26,088 nucleotides of DNA from a virus. The translations under genes were made by a program, and so were the position numbers. The first letter of the stretch is position 1; every line of letters starts with the position of its first letter. Where the stretch lies: positions 1-26,088 of IMG/VR virus record IMGVR_UViG_3300032360_000043. The stretch is one strand, 5' to 3'. Of this stretch, positions 5,414-12,388 are shown one piece after another. The notes beneath the pieces were generated by a model that saw only the letters and a program-made list of their open reading frames with translations, was not told the origin of the DNA and did not search any database.

Positions 5414-5716
5414 TCAGTCATCGTTGCTCTTTTGCCTTCTCCCATACACTGGAAGCAGAACATCTTCAAAAACAATATGTGCTTCTTCTGAAGAATAGTA
5501 CAGTTTCACATACGCTTTTCTTCCTTCATAGTCAAAGGCTGGGCAGGCTTCGTACCCGCACACAAAAATAGCCTTGTAGTGATGCACATCTTGATCAGAA
5601 TGAATAGCGTTGACTAATTGCAACGGCCGGCTGCAGAGATAGCAATCTCTTTCTGGATAGGGGAAGTCCTTTATGACTCTACCAAGAACGGCAGCGGAAC
5701 TATACTGGTTCCTCAT
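5414..5716 (-). CDS. cysteine-containing hypothetical protein, 100 aa
   Basis: A protein of about 100 aa with a CYLC pair near residue 25 and a second pair in VCGYEACPAF near residue 53-58. It could form one zinc site, with a mixed alpha/beta fold around it (KAYVKLYYSSEEAHIVFEDVLLPVY). GGAG is 7 bases before ATG 5716. An ATG at 5722 is only 1 base from it, so the second ATG is the better start. It overlaps the upstream gene by 17 bases. Function unknown. Confidence 0.6.
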   Translation of the reverse strand: MRNQYSSAAVLGRVIKDFPYPERDCYLCSRPLQLVNAIHSDQDVHHYKAIFVCGYEACPAFDYEGRKAYVKLYYSSEEAHIVFEDVLLPVYGRRQKSNDD

Positions 5717-6044
5717 CGTCATTCTCCAGACTGGCTATAAAGTTAAGGATCTTTTCTAATTCTACGGGGTTGTCTCCAAGCCCCATATTCTTCATTCCTT
5801 CTATAGCATTAAACTTCATAGCCTGAAGCATACAAGTAATCATGTTATCTAAACTGGAGATACCCAACTCCAGTCCACCGATTAATAGACGAAGGTGCAT
5901 TATGTTAACTTCGTATTCGTCTCCCGGTGACATGATATAAAATACCGGATTAAGTTCTCCCTCACTGTCTGGAAGAAGTTTAACGGTAAGGCAGATTTGT
6001 TCAATCTCTGATACGTCTTGCCCGGTTGCTGGAATGATTCTCAA
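5700..6044 (-). CDS. hypothetical protein, 114 aa
   Basis: A 114-aa acidic soluble protein (MRIIPATGQDVSEIEQICLTVKLLP...). The first half looks beta-rich and the second helical (HLRLLIGGLELGISSLDNMITCMLQAMKF), with an acidic end (LENDDEEPV). The start is TTG 6044, decided by AGGGAG 6 bases upstream, which also lies across the stop of the membrane gene before it (3 bases between genes). No family recognised. Confidence 0.6.
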   Translation of the reverse strand: MRIIPATGQDVSEIEQICLTVKLLPDSEGELNPVFYIMSPGDEYEVNIMHLRLLIGGLELGISSLDNMITCMLQAMKFNAIEGMKNMGLGDNPVELEKILNFIASLENDDEEPV

Positions 6045-6047
6045 TGT

Positions 6048-6227
6048 CTACTCCCTACGCACTGCCTGAATAACTGGTGCAGTAAGCATATGTATCGCAC
6101 ATACCATTAGTACAATACTCCAGTAGTTTACCACAACACCCGTTATTTTGAAAGACAGCCACGCTGGTAGCGCTACAAATAGGTCCCATAATACATAAGC
6201 GAAAAAACTTCCAACGGCTCGTTCCAT
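6048..6227 (-). CDS. small membrane protein, 59 aa, two predicted spans
   Basis: A 59-aa protein (MERAVGSFFAYVLWDLF...) with hydrophobic stretches at about 7-25 (SFFAYVLWDLFVALPAWLS) and 28-48 (ITGVVVNYWSIVLMVCAIHML), followed by a basic end (QAVRRE). ATG 6227 has AGGA 7 bases upstream. It is the first gene of the leftward block, next to the divergent control region, and would be the first product made from it. Class II holins have this two-span size, but so do many other phage membrane proteins. Confidence 0.6.
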   Translation of the reverse strand: MERAVGSFFAYVLWDLFVALPAWLSFKITGVVVNYWSIVLMVCAIHMLTAPVIQAVRRE

Positions 6228-6238
6228 GTACTCATCCT

Positions 6239-6244
6239 ATCATA
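6239..6244 (-). promoter_or_regulatory. possible -10 of the leftward divergent promoter
   Basis: TATGAT on the leftward strand ends 11 bases before ATG 6227, giving a leader of only about 5 bases. No -35 hexamer is visible at 16-18 bases. Weak evidence, based mainly on position. Confidence 0.25.
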
Positions 6245-6309
6245 AACTGGCTCAAATCACGGCATTTGAAAAAAAACTCTCACCATCCACCAGCCCCGTC
6301 AGAAATCGT

Positions 6310-6328
6310 GCTACCCTGATTTCGTAGC
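6310..6328. repeat. inverted repeat GCTAC-N9-GTAGC in the divergent control region
   Basis: Five-base perfect arms (6310-6314 and 6324-6328) lie midway between the divergent genes. It is a candidate operator half of the control region; arms this short can occur by chance. Confidence 0.3.
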
Positions 6329-6344
6329 CCGCGAGCAAGTAACT

Positions 6345-6359
6345 AGCTAGTCGCTAGCT
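6345..6359. promoter_or_regulatory. palindromic operator candidate AGCTAG-TCG-CTAGCT
   Basis: A perfect 6-bp inverted repeat with a 3-base centre sits exactly where the -35 of the rightward TATAAT promoter should be (positions 6354-6359). That promoter has no -35 hexamer of its own, so the repeat may bind an activator or repressor. This is inference from position and symmetry. Confidence 0.4.
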
Positions 6360-6376
6360 TTCTATGCTATTTAAGG

Positions 6377-6382
6377 TATAAT
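6377..6382 (+). promoter_or_regulatory. consensus -10 (TATAAT) of a leaderless rightward promoter
   Basis: A perfect TATAAT is followed by 7 bases and then ATG 6390, so transcription should begin on or one base before the start codon. There is no ribosome-binding site for that ATG, consistent with a leaderless mRNA. A -35 is not recognisable; a palindrome occupies that position. Confidence 0.55.
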
Positions 6383-6389
6383 AGATATT

Positions 6390-6602
6390 ATGGGAATGAG
6401 ATACATAGCCACAGCAGAATGCGATGATTGTCCACCGACACCTGTAATCGATGAAGATTATATATCTATTTGTAAGATAGATCAAGACTATATCGGTGTA
6501 ACAAGGTGTCAGTACTGCCGTAGGCCTATTCAATACTGGATGTCAGAGAAAGATGCTTTGGCGTTTGCAGAGTTAGGAATTAATATCCTTACATGGATTT
6601 AA
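6390..6602 (+). CDS. small zinc-binding protein, 70 aa
   Basis: A 70-aa protein with two CxxC pairs, Cys11/Cys14 (ECDDCPP) and Cys40/Cys43 (RCQYCRRP), that should hold one zinc ion. The middle is acidic (DEDYISICKIDQDYIG) and the C-terminus is a short helix (EKDALAFAELGINILTWI). It is the first rightward gene and probably has a leaderless message. It overlaps the glycosyltransferase start by 10 bases. Small zinc ribbons in this position are often transcription or translation modulators, but nothing specific can be assigned. Confidence 0.65.
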   Translation: MGMRYIATAECDDCPPTPVIDEDYISICKIDQDYIGVTRCQYCRRPIQYWMSEKDALAFAELGINILTWI

Positions 6603-7597
6603 AAACAGATATATCATGGTTCACTCCACAGTCTATGGACGCTACCGGAACTTCTTGGAGAAGCAGAGGATACACTGAAGTATCACTGAACATATTTGAA
6701 TCTCTGAGGAGTAAAGGGCAGCGGGTGCTATGGAACGCTACTGGCACTAAGTGGCACGTAAACTATTGTTTACCATACTACTTCCAGTTTGAAATGGAAA
6801 ATGTAGTTGGATATACTCCGTGGGAGTTTACAGCAATACCTGAAACTTGGGTTGATCAATTTAATCAATGTAAACAAATATGGACAACTAGCGAGTGGTG
6901 CAAGGCAGTGTTGGACAGTTATAACTTGAGTTCTCCAGTTCGTGTGCTTGCACACGGTATCTCCGATGATTGGGCGATAGAGGAAAGAGAAATTGGTGAC
7001 AAGTTTTATTTCCTACATGTTGGTGGAGAGCTTCCTAGAAAGAATATGGATATGGTAGTTAGAGCGTTCAAAGATTGCTTTGAAGGAGATTCTGACTTCC
7101 AGTTGATTCTTAAAACTGCTGGAGTAAAAGAAAACATTCCTAATCTAGCGGAATATGAACAGCATCCACAGATCACTGTGTTGCATGGGTTTATTCCAAA
7201 GGATGCTTTGATATCTTTATATCGCAATTGTCATTGCATGGTGTATCCGACAACCGGTGAGGGTTTTGGGTTGATTCCGTTTCAGGCGATAGCAACAGGT
7301 ATGCCGACAATCTGCACAAATCTTACCGGATGTGCCGATTTCGCTGATCTGTCCATGCCTCTTAACGCAGAGTGGATCGATGTTTCAGAGCAGGATCTTG
7401 AAGATTTTAATCTTGTTGGAACCGGCGCTCAGATAGCAGATCCAAACTATGACCATCTACTATTACTAATGAATAGTATCGCTGAGGACTACTATCCGTA
7501 CAAGGCTAAAACCATGCGAGGTGCCAAAGTTTTACATCAATATCAAACTTGGGATGACATCGTTAACGAGGCTCTAGATTTTCTAGAAATTTCTTAA
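6593..7597 (+). CDS. GT-B glycosyltransferase (GT4-like)
   Basis: A 334-aa glycosyltransferase of the GT-B fold, family 4 type. The N-terminal domain (about 1-125) ends in WTTSEWCKAVL and VRVLAHGISDD. The C-terminal nucleotide-sugar domain begins FYFLHVGGELPRKNMDMVVRAF (139-159), containing the RKN segment typical of the donor site. It continues with VLHGFIPKDALISLYRNC and MVYPTTGEGFGLIPFQAIATGMP. In the usual EX7E donor motif the first Glu (Glu223) is kept but the second is Gln231. Likely substrates are phage DNA bases, a phage structural protein, or the host surface polymer. There is no membrane segment. It is translationally coupled to the zinc protein before it and is followed by the RNR gene after 96 bases. 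Confidence 0.85.
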   Translation: MDLKTDISWFTPQSMDATGTSWRSRGYTEVSLNIFESLRSKGQRVLWNATGTKWHVNYCLPYYFQFEMENVVGYTPWEFTAIPETWVDQFNQCKQIWTTSEWCKAVLDSYNLSSPVRVLAHGISDDWAIEEREIGDKFYFLHVGGELPRKNMDMVVRAFKDCFEGDSDFQLILKTAGVKENIPNLAEYEQHPQITVLHGFIPKDALISLYRNCHCMVYPTTGEGFGLIPFQAIATGMPTICTNLTGCADFADLSMPLNAEWIDVSEQDLEDFNLVGTGAQIADPNYDHLLLLMNSIAEDYYPYKAKTMRGAKVLHQYQTWDDIVNEALDFLEIS

Positions 7598-7634
7598 AAC
7601 CGCAGGTCGCTGACTCGCTTCTGAACCCGAACCA

Positions 7635-7643
7635 TGCTAAGAT
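7635..7643 (+). promoter_or_regulatory. possible extended -10 promoter before the RNR gene
   Basis: TGCTAAGAT matches an extended -10 (TGn plus TAAGAT). No convincing -35 lies at 16-18 bases; CTGACT at 7610-7615 is 22 bases away. If used, the RNA would begin at about 7650, immediately before the hairpin at 7653-7671. Confidence 0.35.
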
Positions 7644-7652
7644 GGTATTTCT

Positions 7653-7671
7653 GCACCCACTTCATGGGTGC
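7653..7671 (+). other. stem-loop in the RNR leader
   Basis: GCACCCA and TGGGTGC form a perfect 7-bp stem with a CTTCA loop, ending 12 bases before the AGGAGG of the RNR gene. There is no T-run after it (GGATATTTATTT), so it is a poor terminator. It may stabilise the RNA 5' end or affect initiation. Confidence 0.45.
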
Positions 7672-7693
7672 GGATATTTATTTAGGAGGATTT

Positions 7694-9748
7694 GTGGCTG
7701 TTGTAAATGAAATCGTAGATACCGCTAAGCGTGGAGAAGTTGAGTTAAAGGAACAGGATGGAACAATTAAGGTTCCGTCCTTTTTTCACAAGAGTGGCTA
7801 TCAAGGATATAAGATATTTTTAGATAGGTATGCGTTGAAGGCCCCAAAGGGGGATGTGTCTGTTGGGGATATGGTGTTGGCAATAGTTGCCTCTGATCCC
7901 AAGTGGCCTGTCAAGGAGATTTCTAGGGTTAGTGAGGTAAATGAAGATGGACGATCTGTTACTGTAGTAACGTATCATGGTGATACTTTTGTGGTAGATA
8001 TTGATTTGATTTCAAAGCCGTTGGAACACGATGTAGATAGTGTGAAAAATAGAGTTGCTCGTGCATTAGCCGAATGTGAAGATCCTGCTGATGTTGATGA
8101 AATTGAACGCAAGTTTAAAGATATTTTATTTGATTATTTTATCCCTGGAGGCCGCATTTTAGCCGGCGCAGGAACCAAGGGGTTGACACTTCAGAACTGT
8201 TTTGTGCTACCATGTCCTGAAGACTCCCGTGGAGGTATTTTTGATAGTGTCAAAGAGATGGCGGAAACGCATTCGAGAGGTGGAGGGGTTGGTATCAATC
8301 TTTCTTCTCTCCGTCCTCGCTATGCTCCTGTTATCGGTGTCAATGGTATTTCTAGCGGGGCTGTCTCTTGGGGAAAGATGTACAACCTTTCTACGGGGCT
8401 TATTGAACAAGGAGGCTCACGGCGCGGCGCCACGATGCTGATGATCAATGATTGGCATCCAGACATCGAAGAGTTTATTAGCATTAAGCATACTCCCGGA
8501 GAATTCGAAAATGCTAATATGTCAATATGTATTTCTGATTCTTTTATGACTGCATTGGATAATGATGCTGATTGGGATTTGATTTTTCCTAATACCAAGG
8601 ATCCTGAATACGATGAGCTTTGGGATGGTAATCTGCATTATTGGCAAGATGTATTAGGAAAAGAAGTTAATCTTTACAAGACTGTAAAAGCTAGAGACAT
8701 TTGGAATCAAATTGTTTCCTCTGCTCATGCCTCTGCGGAACCAGGACTGCACTTCCTGGAGAGGTCAAATAAGATGAGCAACTCTTATTATTTTGCTCCA
8801 CTGGTTGCTACTAATCCATGTGGAGAGCAGCCACTCGAGGCTTATGGTGTATGTACACTTGGGGCTATCGATTTATCGAAGTTTGTTCATGTCGATCAGG
8901 ACTCTGAGTTTGATTGGGATGAGTTCAGGTATGTAATCAAAAATTCTGTTAGATTCCTTGATAACGTTATTACTATCAATGAATATCATTTTGATTCTAT
9001 CGAAAAGAATCATCGTGGAAATCGCCGCATTGGTTTAGGGGTTATGGGTCTTGGTGAATTGCTTATTAAGATGAGGCTTAGGTATGGATCTAAAGATAGC
9101 CTTATCTTTATTGATGAACTATTCAAGACGATGGCCGTCGAGGCGTATCAGGCGTCTATTGATCTTGCAAGGCTTAAGGGGGAGTTCAAGTTGTTTGATA
9201 CCGAGTCGTATCTCAGGTCGGGATACATGAAGAGAATGCCTGAAGATATTAGAGATCAGATCAAGAAGTATGGTGTTCGTAATGTTTGTTTACTCACAGT
9301 GGCTCCTACTGGCACCACTGGTACGATGATGGGTACTTCAACTGGCATTGAGCCACACTTTAGTTGGCAGTATACACGAACTTCTAGGCTTGGAACTGAA
9401 GTTGAAACTGCCCCGGTGATTGGGGAACTCGGGTTGGACGTTGAGAGTCTTCCAGATTATTGTGTAACAGCCATGGACTTGAAGCCAGAGCAGCATGTAG
9501 CGGTTCAGGCGGCCATTCAGCGTTGGGTTGACTCTGCCATTAGTAAAACCACGAACTGTCCATCTAGCTTCTCTGTTGAGGATACAGATAAGCTGTATAG
9601 ATTGGCTTACGAACTCGGGTGCAAGGGGATCACCATCTATCGAGATAGCTCTAGAAGCGAACAGGTTTTAAACCAAATGTCTTTAGAGTTGGAAGATGAT
9701 GCTGTATGCAGAATTGATGATCCAGACTGCGTGTCTTGCGCCCTATAG
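7694..9748 (+). CDS. nrdJ: class II (adenosylcobalamin-dependent) ribonucleotide reductase
   Basis: A 684-aa single-chain class II RNR that reduces ribonucleotides to deoxyribonucleotides with coenzyme B12, for phage DNA synthesis. Numbered from GTG 7694 (AGGAGG 4 bases upstream): the redox-active pair is Cys169 (LQNC) and Cys387 (YGVC). NPCGE at 374-378 supplies Asn374, thiyl-radical Cys376 and Glu378, and the 11-residue spacing of Cys376 to Cys387 matches the Thermotoga enzyme. PTGTTGTMMGTSTGIEP near 537 is the conserved C-barrel loop. A C-terminal CVSC (679-682) is the expected thiol shuttle. Residues 1-110 form an extra N-terminal domain (KVPSFFHKSGYQGYKIFLDRY...) seen in other phage class II enzymes (from memory). 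No intein and no small subunit are present. An ATG at 7634 would add 20 unlikely residues. Confidence 0.93.
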   Translation: MAVVNEIVDTAKRGEVELKEQDGTIKVPSFFHKSGYQGYKIFLDRYALKAPKGDVSVGDMVLAIVASDPKWPVKEISRVSEVNEDGRSVTVVTYHGDTFVVDIDLISKPLEHDVDSVKNRVARALAECEDPADVDEIERKFKDILFDYFIPGGRILAGAGTKGLTLQNCFVLPCPEDSRGGIFDSVKEMAETHSRGGGVGINLSSLRPRYAPVIGVNGISSGAVSWGKMYNLSTGLIEQGGSRRGATMLMINDWHPDIEEFISIKHTPGEFENANMSICISDSFMTALDNDADWDLIFPNTKDPEYDELWDGNLHYWQDVLGKEVNLYKTVKARDIWNQIVSSAHASAEPGLHFLERSNKMSNSYYFAPLVATNPCGEQPLEAYGVCTLGAIDLSKFVHVDQDSEFDWDEFRYVIKNSVRFLDNVITINEYHFDSIEKNHRGNRRIGLGVMGLGELLIKMRLRYGSKDSLIFIDELFKTMAVEAYQASIDLARLKGEFKLFDTESYLRSGYMKRMPEDIRDQIKKYGVRNVCLLTVAPTGTTGTMMGTSTGIEPHFSWQYTRTSRLGTEVETAPVIGELGLDVESLPDYCVTAMDLKPEQHVAVQAAIQRWVDSAISKTTNCPSSFSVEDTDKLYRLAYELGCKGITIYRDSSRSEQVLNQMSLELEDDAVCRIDDPDCVSCAL

Positions 9749-9751
9749 GAT

Positions 9752-9940
9752 ATGAATAAACCAGATGAATACACAACATATTGGTATGAAAGTCAAGATG
9801 GAGAGGTTGAGCCAATAGAAGTTAAGGCTTCGGACAACCCGCCCGTACAGATTAGAATGCCAACCGACACGGGGGTTGTCGAATCGTTTTTTCTTGTTGA
9901 CTACAATTTGGACGATTTTGATACAGTATTGGATGATTGA
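9752..9940 (+). CDS. small acidic protein, 62 aa
   Basis: A 62-aa, strongly acidic protein (MNKPDEYTTYWYESQDGEVEP..., ending DYNLDDFDTVLDD). It begins 3 bases after the RNR stop, with AGGA only one base from the ATG, so it probably depends on coupling to RNR translation. No cysteine pair is present, so it is not a glutaredoxin or thioredoxin. I recognise no family. Confidence 0.55.
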   Translation: MNKPDEYTTYWYESQDGEVEPIEVKASDNPPVQIRMPTDTGVVESFFLVDYNLDDFDTVLDD

Positions 9941-9941
9941 A

Positions 9942-9970
9942 TTGCTTTTTTAGATGAAATATGATACTAT
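9942..9970 (+). promoter_or_regulatory. promoter TTGCTT-17-TACTAT at the head of the structural block
   Basis: TTGCTT (9942-9947) and TACTAT (9965-9970) are 17 bases apart. The next ATG (9980) follows after 9 bases and has no ribosome-binding site, so the message would be leaderless or have a leader of at most about 3 bases. It would start transcription of the 116-aa protein, the basic peptide and the portal. Confidence 0.5.
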
Positions 9971-9979
9971 CGCTATTAG

Positions 9980-10330
9980 ATGAGTACACATAGCTCACAA
10001 AAACGCAAGAACATCATTGTACCGCAGTCAGCATTCGGCGTTTGTTTATGGAAAATGCCAGATGGTGGCTTTATCGCGGATGGGGATGGAAACTATATGT
10101 GCGCTGAAGGCATGGTGGGTGACCGCAGGGTTGAAGCGCAGATGGCGGAGGCTGCCAGATACTGGGCTGGAGATGACAATGGCGGGAAGCCACATTGGCT
10201 TGATGGTGCTAGAAAGGTGTCTGATTCTGAACGGGAAGAGCAGGAGGGCCGGTTGGGTGCGGGACTTTTGCCTGATCCGGTCGAGGATGCTATTATCGAA
10301 GTGGCGCCGTATAAGGGGGGTGCTCGATGA
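9980..10330 (+). CDS. conserved phage protein, 116 aa, head of the structural block
   Basis: A 116-aa hydrophilic protein. The N-terminal part holds VCLWKMPDGGFIADGDGNYMCAEGMVGDRRVEAQM, and the middle has AARYWAGDDNGGKPHWLDGARKVSDSEREEQ followed by LLPDPVED. This arrangement (WxMPDGxFLADxxGxxLxAxGMxGDxxxEAxMxEAAxYW, GARKVTDSExxDQ, PDPVEE) is one I recall from marine and freshwater phage genomes just upstream of packaging or portal genes, always without known function. The start at ATG 9980 lacks a ribosome-binding site and lies just behind a promoter. The stop overlaps the next ATG by 4 bases (ATGA). Confidence 0.7.
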   Translation: MSTHSSQKRKNIIVPQSAFGVCLWKMPDGGFIADGDGNYMCAEGMVGDRRVEAQMAEAARYWAGDDNGGKPHWLDGARKVSDSEREEQEGRLGAGLLPDPVEDAIIEVAPYKGGAR

Positions 10331-10461
10331 ATAAGGGCAAGAAGAATCCGCAAAAAATTGAAACTGAACTTGGTGGCGGGATACTGAACCAAAAGAAGAA
10401 GAAGAATGGAAAAAGGAAGGCGACACGATACCTAAAGAAGGTTAGGAAGAACCATGAATGA
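10327..10461 (+). CDS. very basic peptide, 44 aa
   Basis: A 44-aa protein (MNKGKKNPQKIETELGGG..., then NQKKKKNGKRKATRYLKKVRKNHE) with nearly half its residues Lys or Arg. It is stitched to both neighbours: its ATG overlaps the previous stop as ATGA, and its end overlaps the portal ATG by 8 bases. The composition suggests binding to nucleic acid or to an acidic protein. No family recognised, but the double overlap argues that it is translated. Confidence 0.6.
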   Translation: MNKGKKNPQKIETELGGGILNQKKKKNGKRKATRYLKKVRKNHE

Positions 10462-12112
10462 AACATCTTTTATAGAAGAAGACGGTGCTGATGTAGAAAT
10501 TGACGATGTTAGCTACACACAGGTGACTAGTCAGTTTGTCAACACTGATCCTTTTAAGAAAATAGATTTATCCAAGCAGTCCGCCAAGACAAAGAGGCGG
10601 TATCAGAGGTTACGGAAGGCTGCACCTAGCAAGCCAAACAAGGGTGTTGGGGAAGCCAAGTCTCGCTACGTTGATCCAGATTCGATTGATGGGTATGCAC
10701 TGTATGACGTTATAGAACCACCGCATGATTTAAACATTTTGGCTGACCTGTACGAAACCAACACTACTCACTTTGCCTCGATTAATGCTCGTGTAGCAAA
10801 CACGGTTGCTCTTGGATTTGCCTTTGAAGATTCCGACAAGACGAAGCGGCGTGTTGAGAAGGCAAACACTGCACCAAAGAAGGAAAAGATTAGAATCGAG
10901 TTGGCTCGAGAGCGTAAAAAGCTATACGCCTTGCTTGATGATTCAAATATTGAAGATACGTTTTCTGAAACGATGATTAAGTTGTGGACTGATTACTTAA
11001 CCGTCGGCAATGCATATTTAGAAATTGGTAGAACAAACATTGGCAAGATCGGATACATCGGCCACATTCCAGCAATTAATATGCGAGTACGTAGACAGCG
11101 TGATGGATTTGTACAGATTGCGCGACATAGTAAGATTCAATCTGTGTTCTTTAGAAACTTTCAAGATCTAGAAACATCAGATCCTATTAATAGTGATGGG
11201 AGGCCGAATGAAATTATTCATTTTAAGGCGTACACTCCTACAAGTAATTATTATGGAGTACCGTCTGCTGTAACTGCTATTGGTGCTATTTTGGGCGACA
11301 AGTACGCAAAGAATTATAATATTGATTATTTTGAAAATAAGGCTATCCCGAGATATGCAATTATTCTTAAAGGTGCCAAGCTTAGCAATAAGTCAAAGCA
11401 AGAATTGGTTAACTATTTTAGAACTGAGGTTAAGGGCAGGAACCATGGAACTCTTATTGTTCCTCTTCCTGCATCTCTTGGTAATGATGTGGATATAAAG
11501 TTTGAGAAACTTGAAGCCAACGTGCAAGACGCATCGTTTGATAAGTATAGAAAGTCTAATCGTGATGAGATTTTAGTTGCAAATAGGGTACCGGCGCCAA
11601 AGGTTGGTGTTTATGATAATGCAAATCTAGCAGTTGCTAGAGATGCAGATAAGACGTTTAAGGTCCAAGTAGTTGGACCGGATCAAAAAGTTATAGAAAA
11701 GAGAATTAACTATATAGTTAAAGAATTTACTGATCTAGTAGACTTTAGATTCGAACAAATTGATTTGATTGACGAAGATGTCCAATCGAAGATTAGAGAT
11801 CGTTATCTCCGCACTGAGGTGTTTACACCTAACGAGGTGCGGAACATGTTGGGTCTTCCAGACCGTGAAGCCGGTGAAGATGAGCTTCCATATCCAAGTA
11901 ATATTAGGAGAATGGAGTTGCTTATGCAAACGGGTGTTAATCCGTTTACTGGTGAAGACATGGTAGAGGAAGAACCAGAAAGGCCAGAGGGCGCTCCTGA
12001 GGGGAATGACAATGCTGACACTCCCCCAGCAGGAGATGACTCTGCGAATCCCGAGGCCAGCAATGAGAGGGGCACAGCCCAAGACTCAGACGGGGTTCGT
12101 GAAAATGATTAA
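10454..12112 (+). CDS. phage portal protein (PBSX/HK97-like)
   Basis: A 552-aa portal protein, the dodecameric ring at the capsid vertex through which DNA is packaged. The order of segments fits the PBSX-type family: EPPHDLNILADLYETNTTHFASINARVANTV near residue 90-120, then a middle domain with DYLTVGNAYLEIGRTN, NEIIHFKAYTPTSNYYGVPS near 250-270, and KNYNIDYFENKAIPRYAIILKG near 280-305. These are followed by a long stem and wing region and the crown-like RTEVFTPNEVRNMLGLPDRE near 455-475. The last 60 residues are low-complexity, acidic and Pro/Glu/Asn-rich (PERPEGAPEGNDNADTPP), as often seen at portal C-termini. No terminase gene lies upstream in this window, which is unusual. Confidence 0.88.
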   Translation: MNETSFIEEDGADVEIDDVSYTQVTSQFVNTDPFKKIDLSKQSAKTKRRYQRLRKAAPSKPNKGVGEAKSRYVDPDSIDGYALYDVIEPPHDLNILADLYETNTTHFASINARVANTVALGFAFEDSDKTKRRVEKANTAPKKEKIRIELARERKKLYALLDDSNIEDTFSETMIKLWTDYLTVGNAYLEIGRTNIGKIGYIGHIPAINMRVRRQRDGFVQIARHSKIQSVFFRNFQDLETSDPINSDGRPNEIIHFKAYTPTSNYYGVPSAVTAIGAILGDKYAKNYNIDYFENKAIPRYAIILKGAKLSNKSKQELVNYFRTEVKGRNHGTLIVPLPASLGNDVDIKFEKLEANVQDASFDKYRKSNRDEILVANRVPAPKVGVYDNANLAVARDADKTFKVQVVGPDQKVIEKRINYIVKEFTDLVDFRFEQIDLIDEDVQSKIRDRYLRTEVFTPNEVRNMLGLPDREAGEDELPYPSNIRRMELLMQTGVNPFTGEDMVEEEPERPEGAPEGNDNADTPPAGDDSANPEASNERGTAQDSDGVREND

Positions 12113-12123
12113 AGGAGGACGAA

Positions 12124-12381
12124 ATGTACGGAAATAGTAGTATTATGTATTCAAACCTCAGTGTAGATAGCACTGATTCAACAATCACTTTTACGCATCA
12201 CACTGATGGTATTTATTTTCATAATACTCATGCATCGACTGATGCCACAGTCAAGCTTAATAACCATGTGTCTGTGTTGATTCCTGCTGGCGGTACGGAG
12301 TATGTTTGCATTCCCGGTGATTACACTCAGTTTCAAGTGATCACTGCGTCTGTTACTCTGGCCGTTTTTGCTGTAGGCTAA
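12124..12381 (+). CDS. small beta-rich protein between portal and protease, 85 aa
   Basis: An 85-aa Thr/His/Val-rich protein (MYGNSSIMYSNLSVDSTDS..., HTDGIYFHNTHASTDATVKLNN, IPAGGTEYVCIPGDYTQFQVITAS). The alternating pattern suggests a small beta-sandwich. AGGAGG 5 bases before ATG 12124 is a strong ribosome-binding site, implying high expression. The position between portal and protease fits a head-decoration or capsid-fibre role, but that is inference; I do not recognise a family. Confidence 0.65.
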   Translation: MYGNSSIMYSNLSVDSTDSTITFTHHTDGIYFHNTHASTDATVKLNNHVSVLIPAGGTEYVCIPGDYTQFQVITASVTLAVFAVG

Positions 12382-12388
12382 GCAGTGT

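Noticed and set aside
6300-6345. tRNA-like stem (GCTAC/GTAGC) in the divergent region
   Set aside because: The loop is 9 bases, no anticodon-loop pattern fits, and no acceptor or T-arm is present. No tRNA was recognised in the window.
7653-7680. Terminator for the glycosyltransferase transcript
   Set aside because: The hairpin lacks a T-run; GGATATTTATTT follows, and the RNR ribosome-binding site is immediately downstream.
7634-7693. ATG 7634 as start of the RNR
   Set aside because: The added 20 residues would be translated through the leader hairpin and the AGGAGG that serves GTG 7694.
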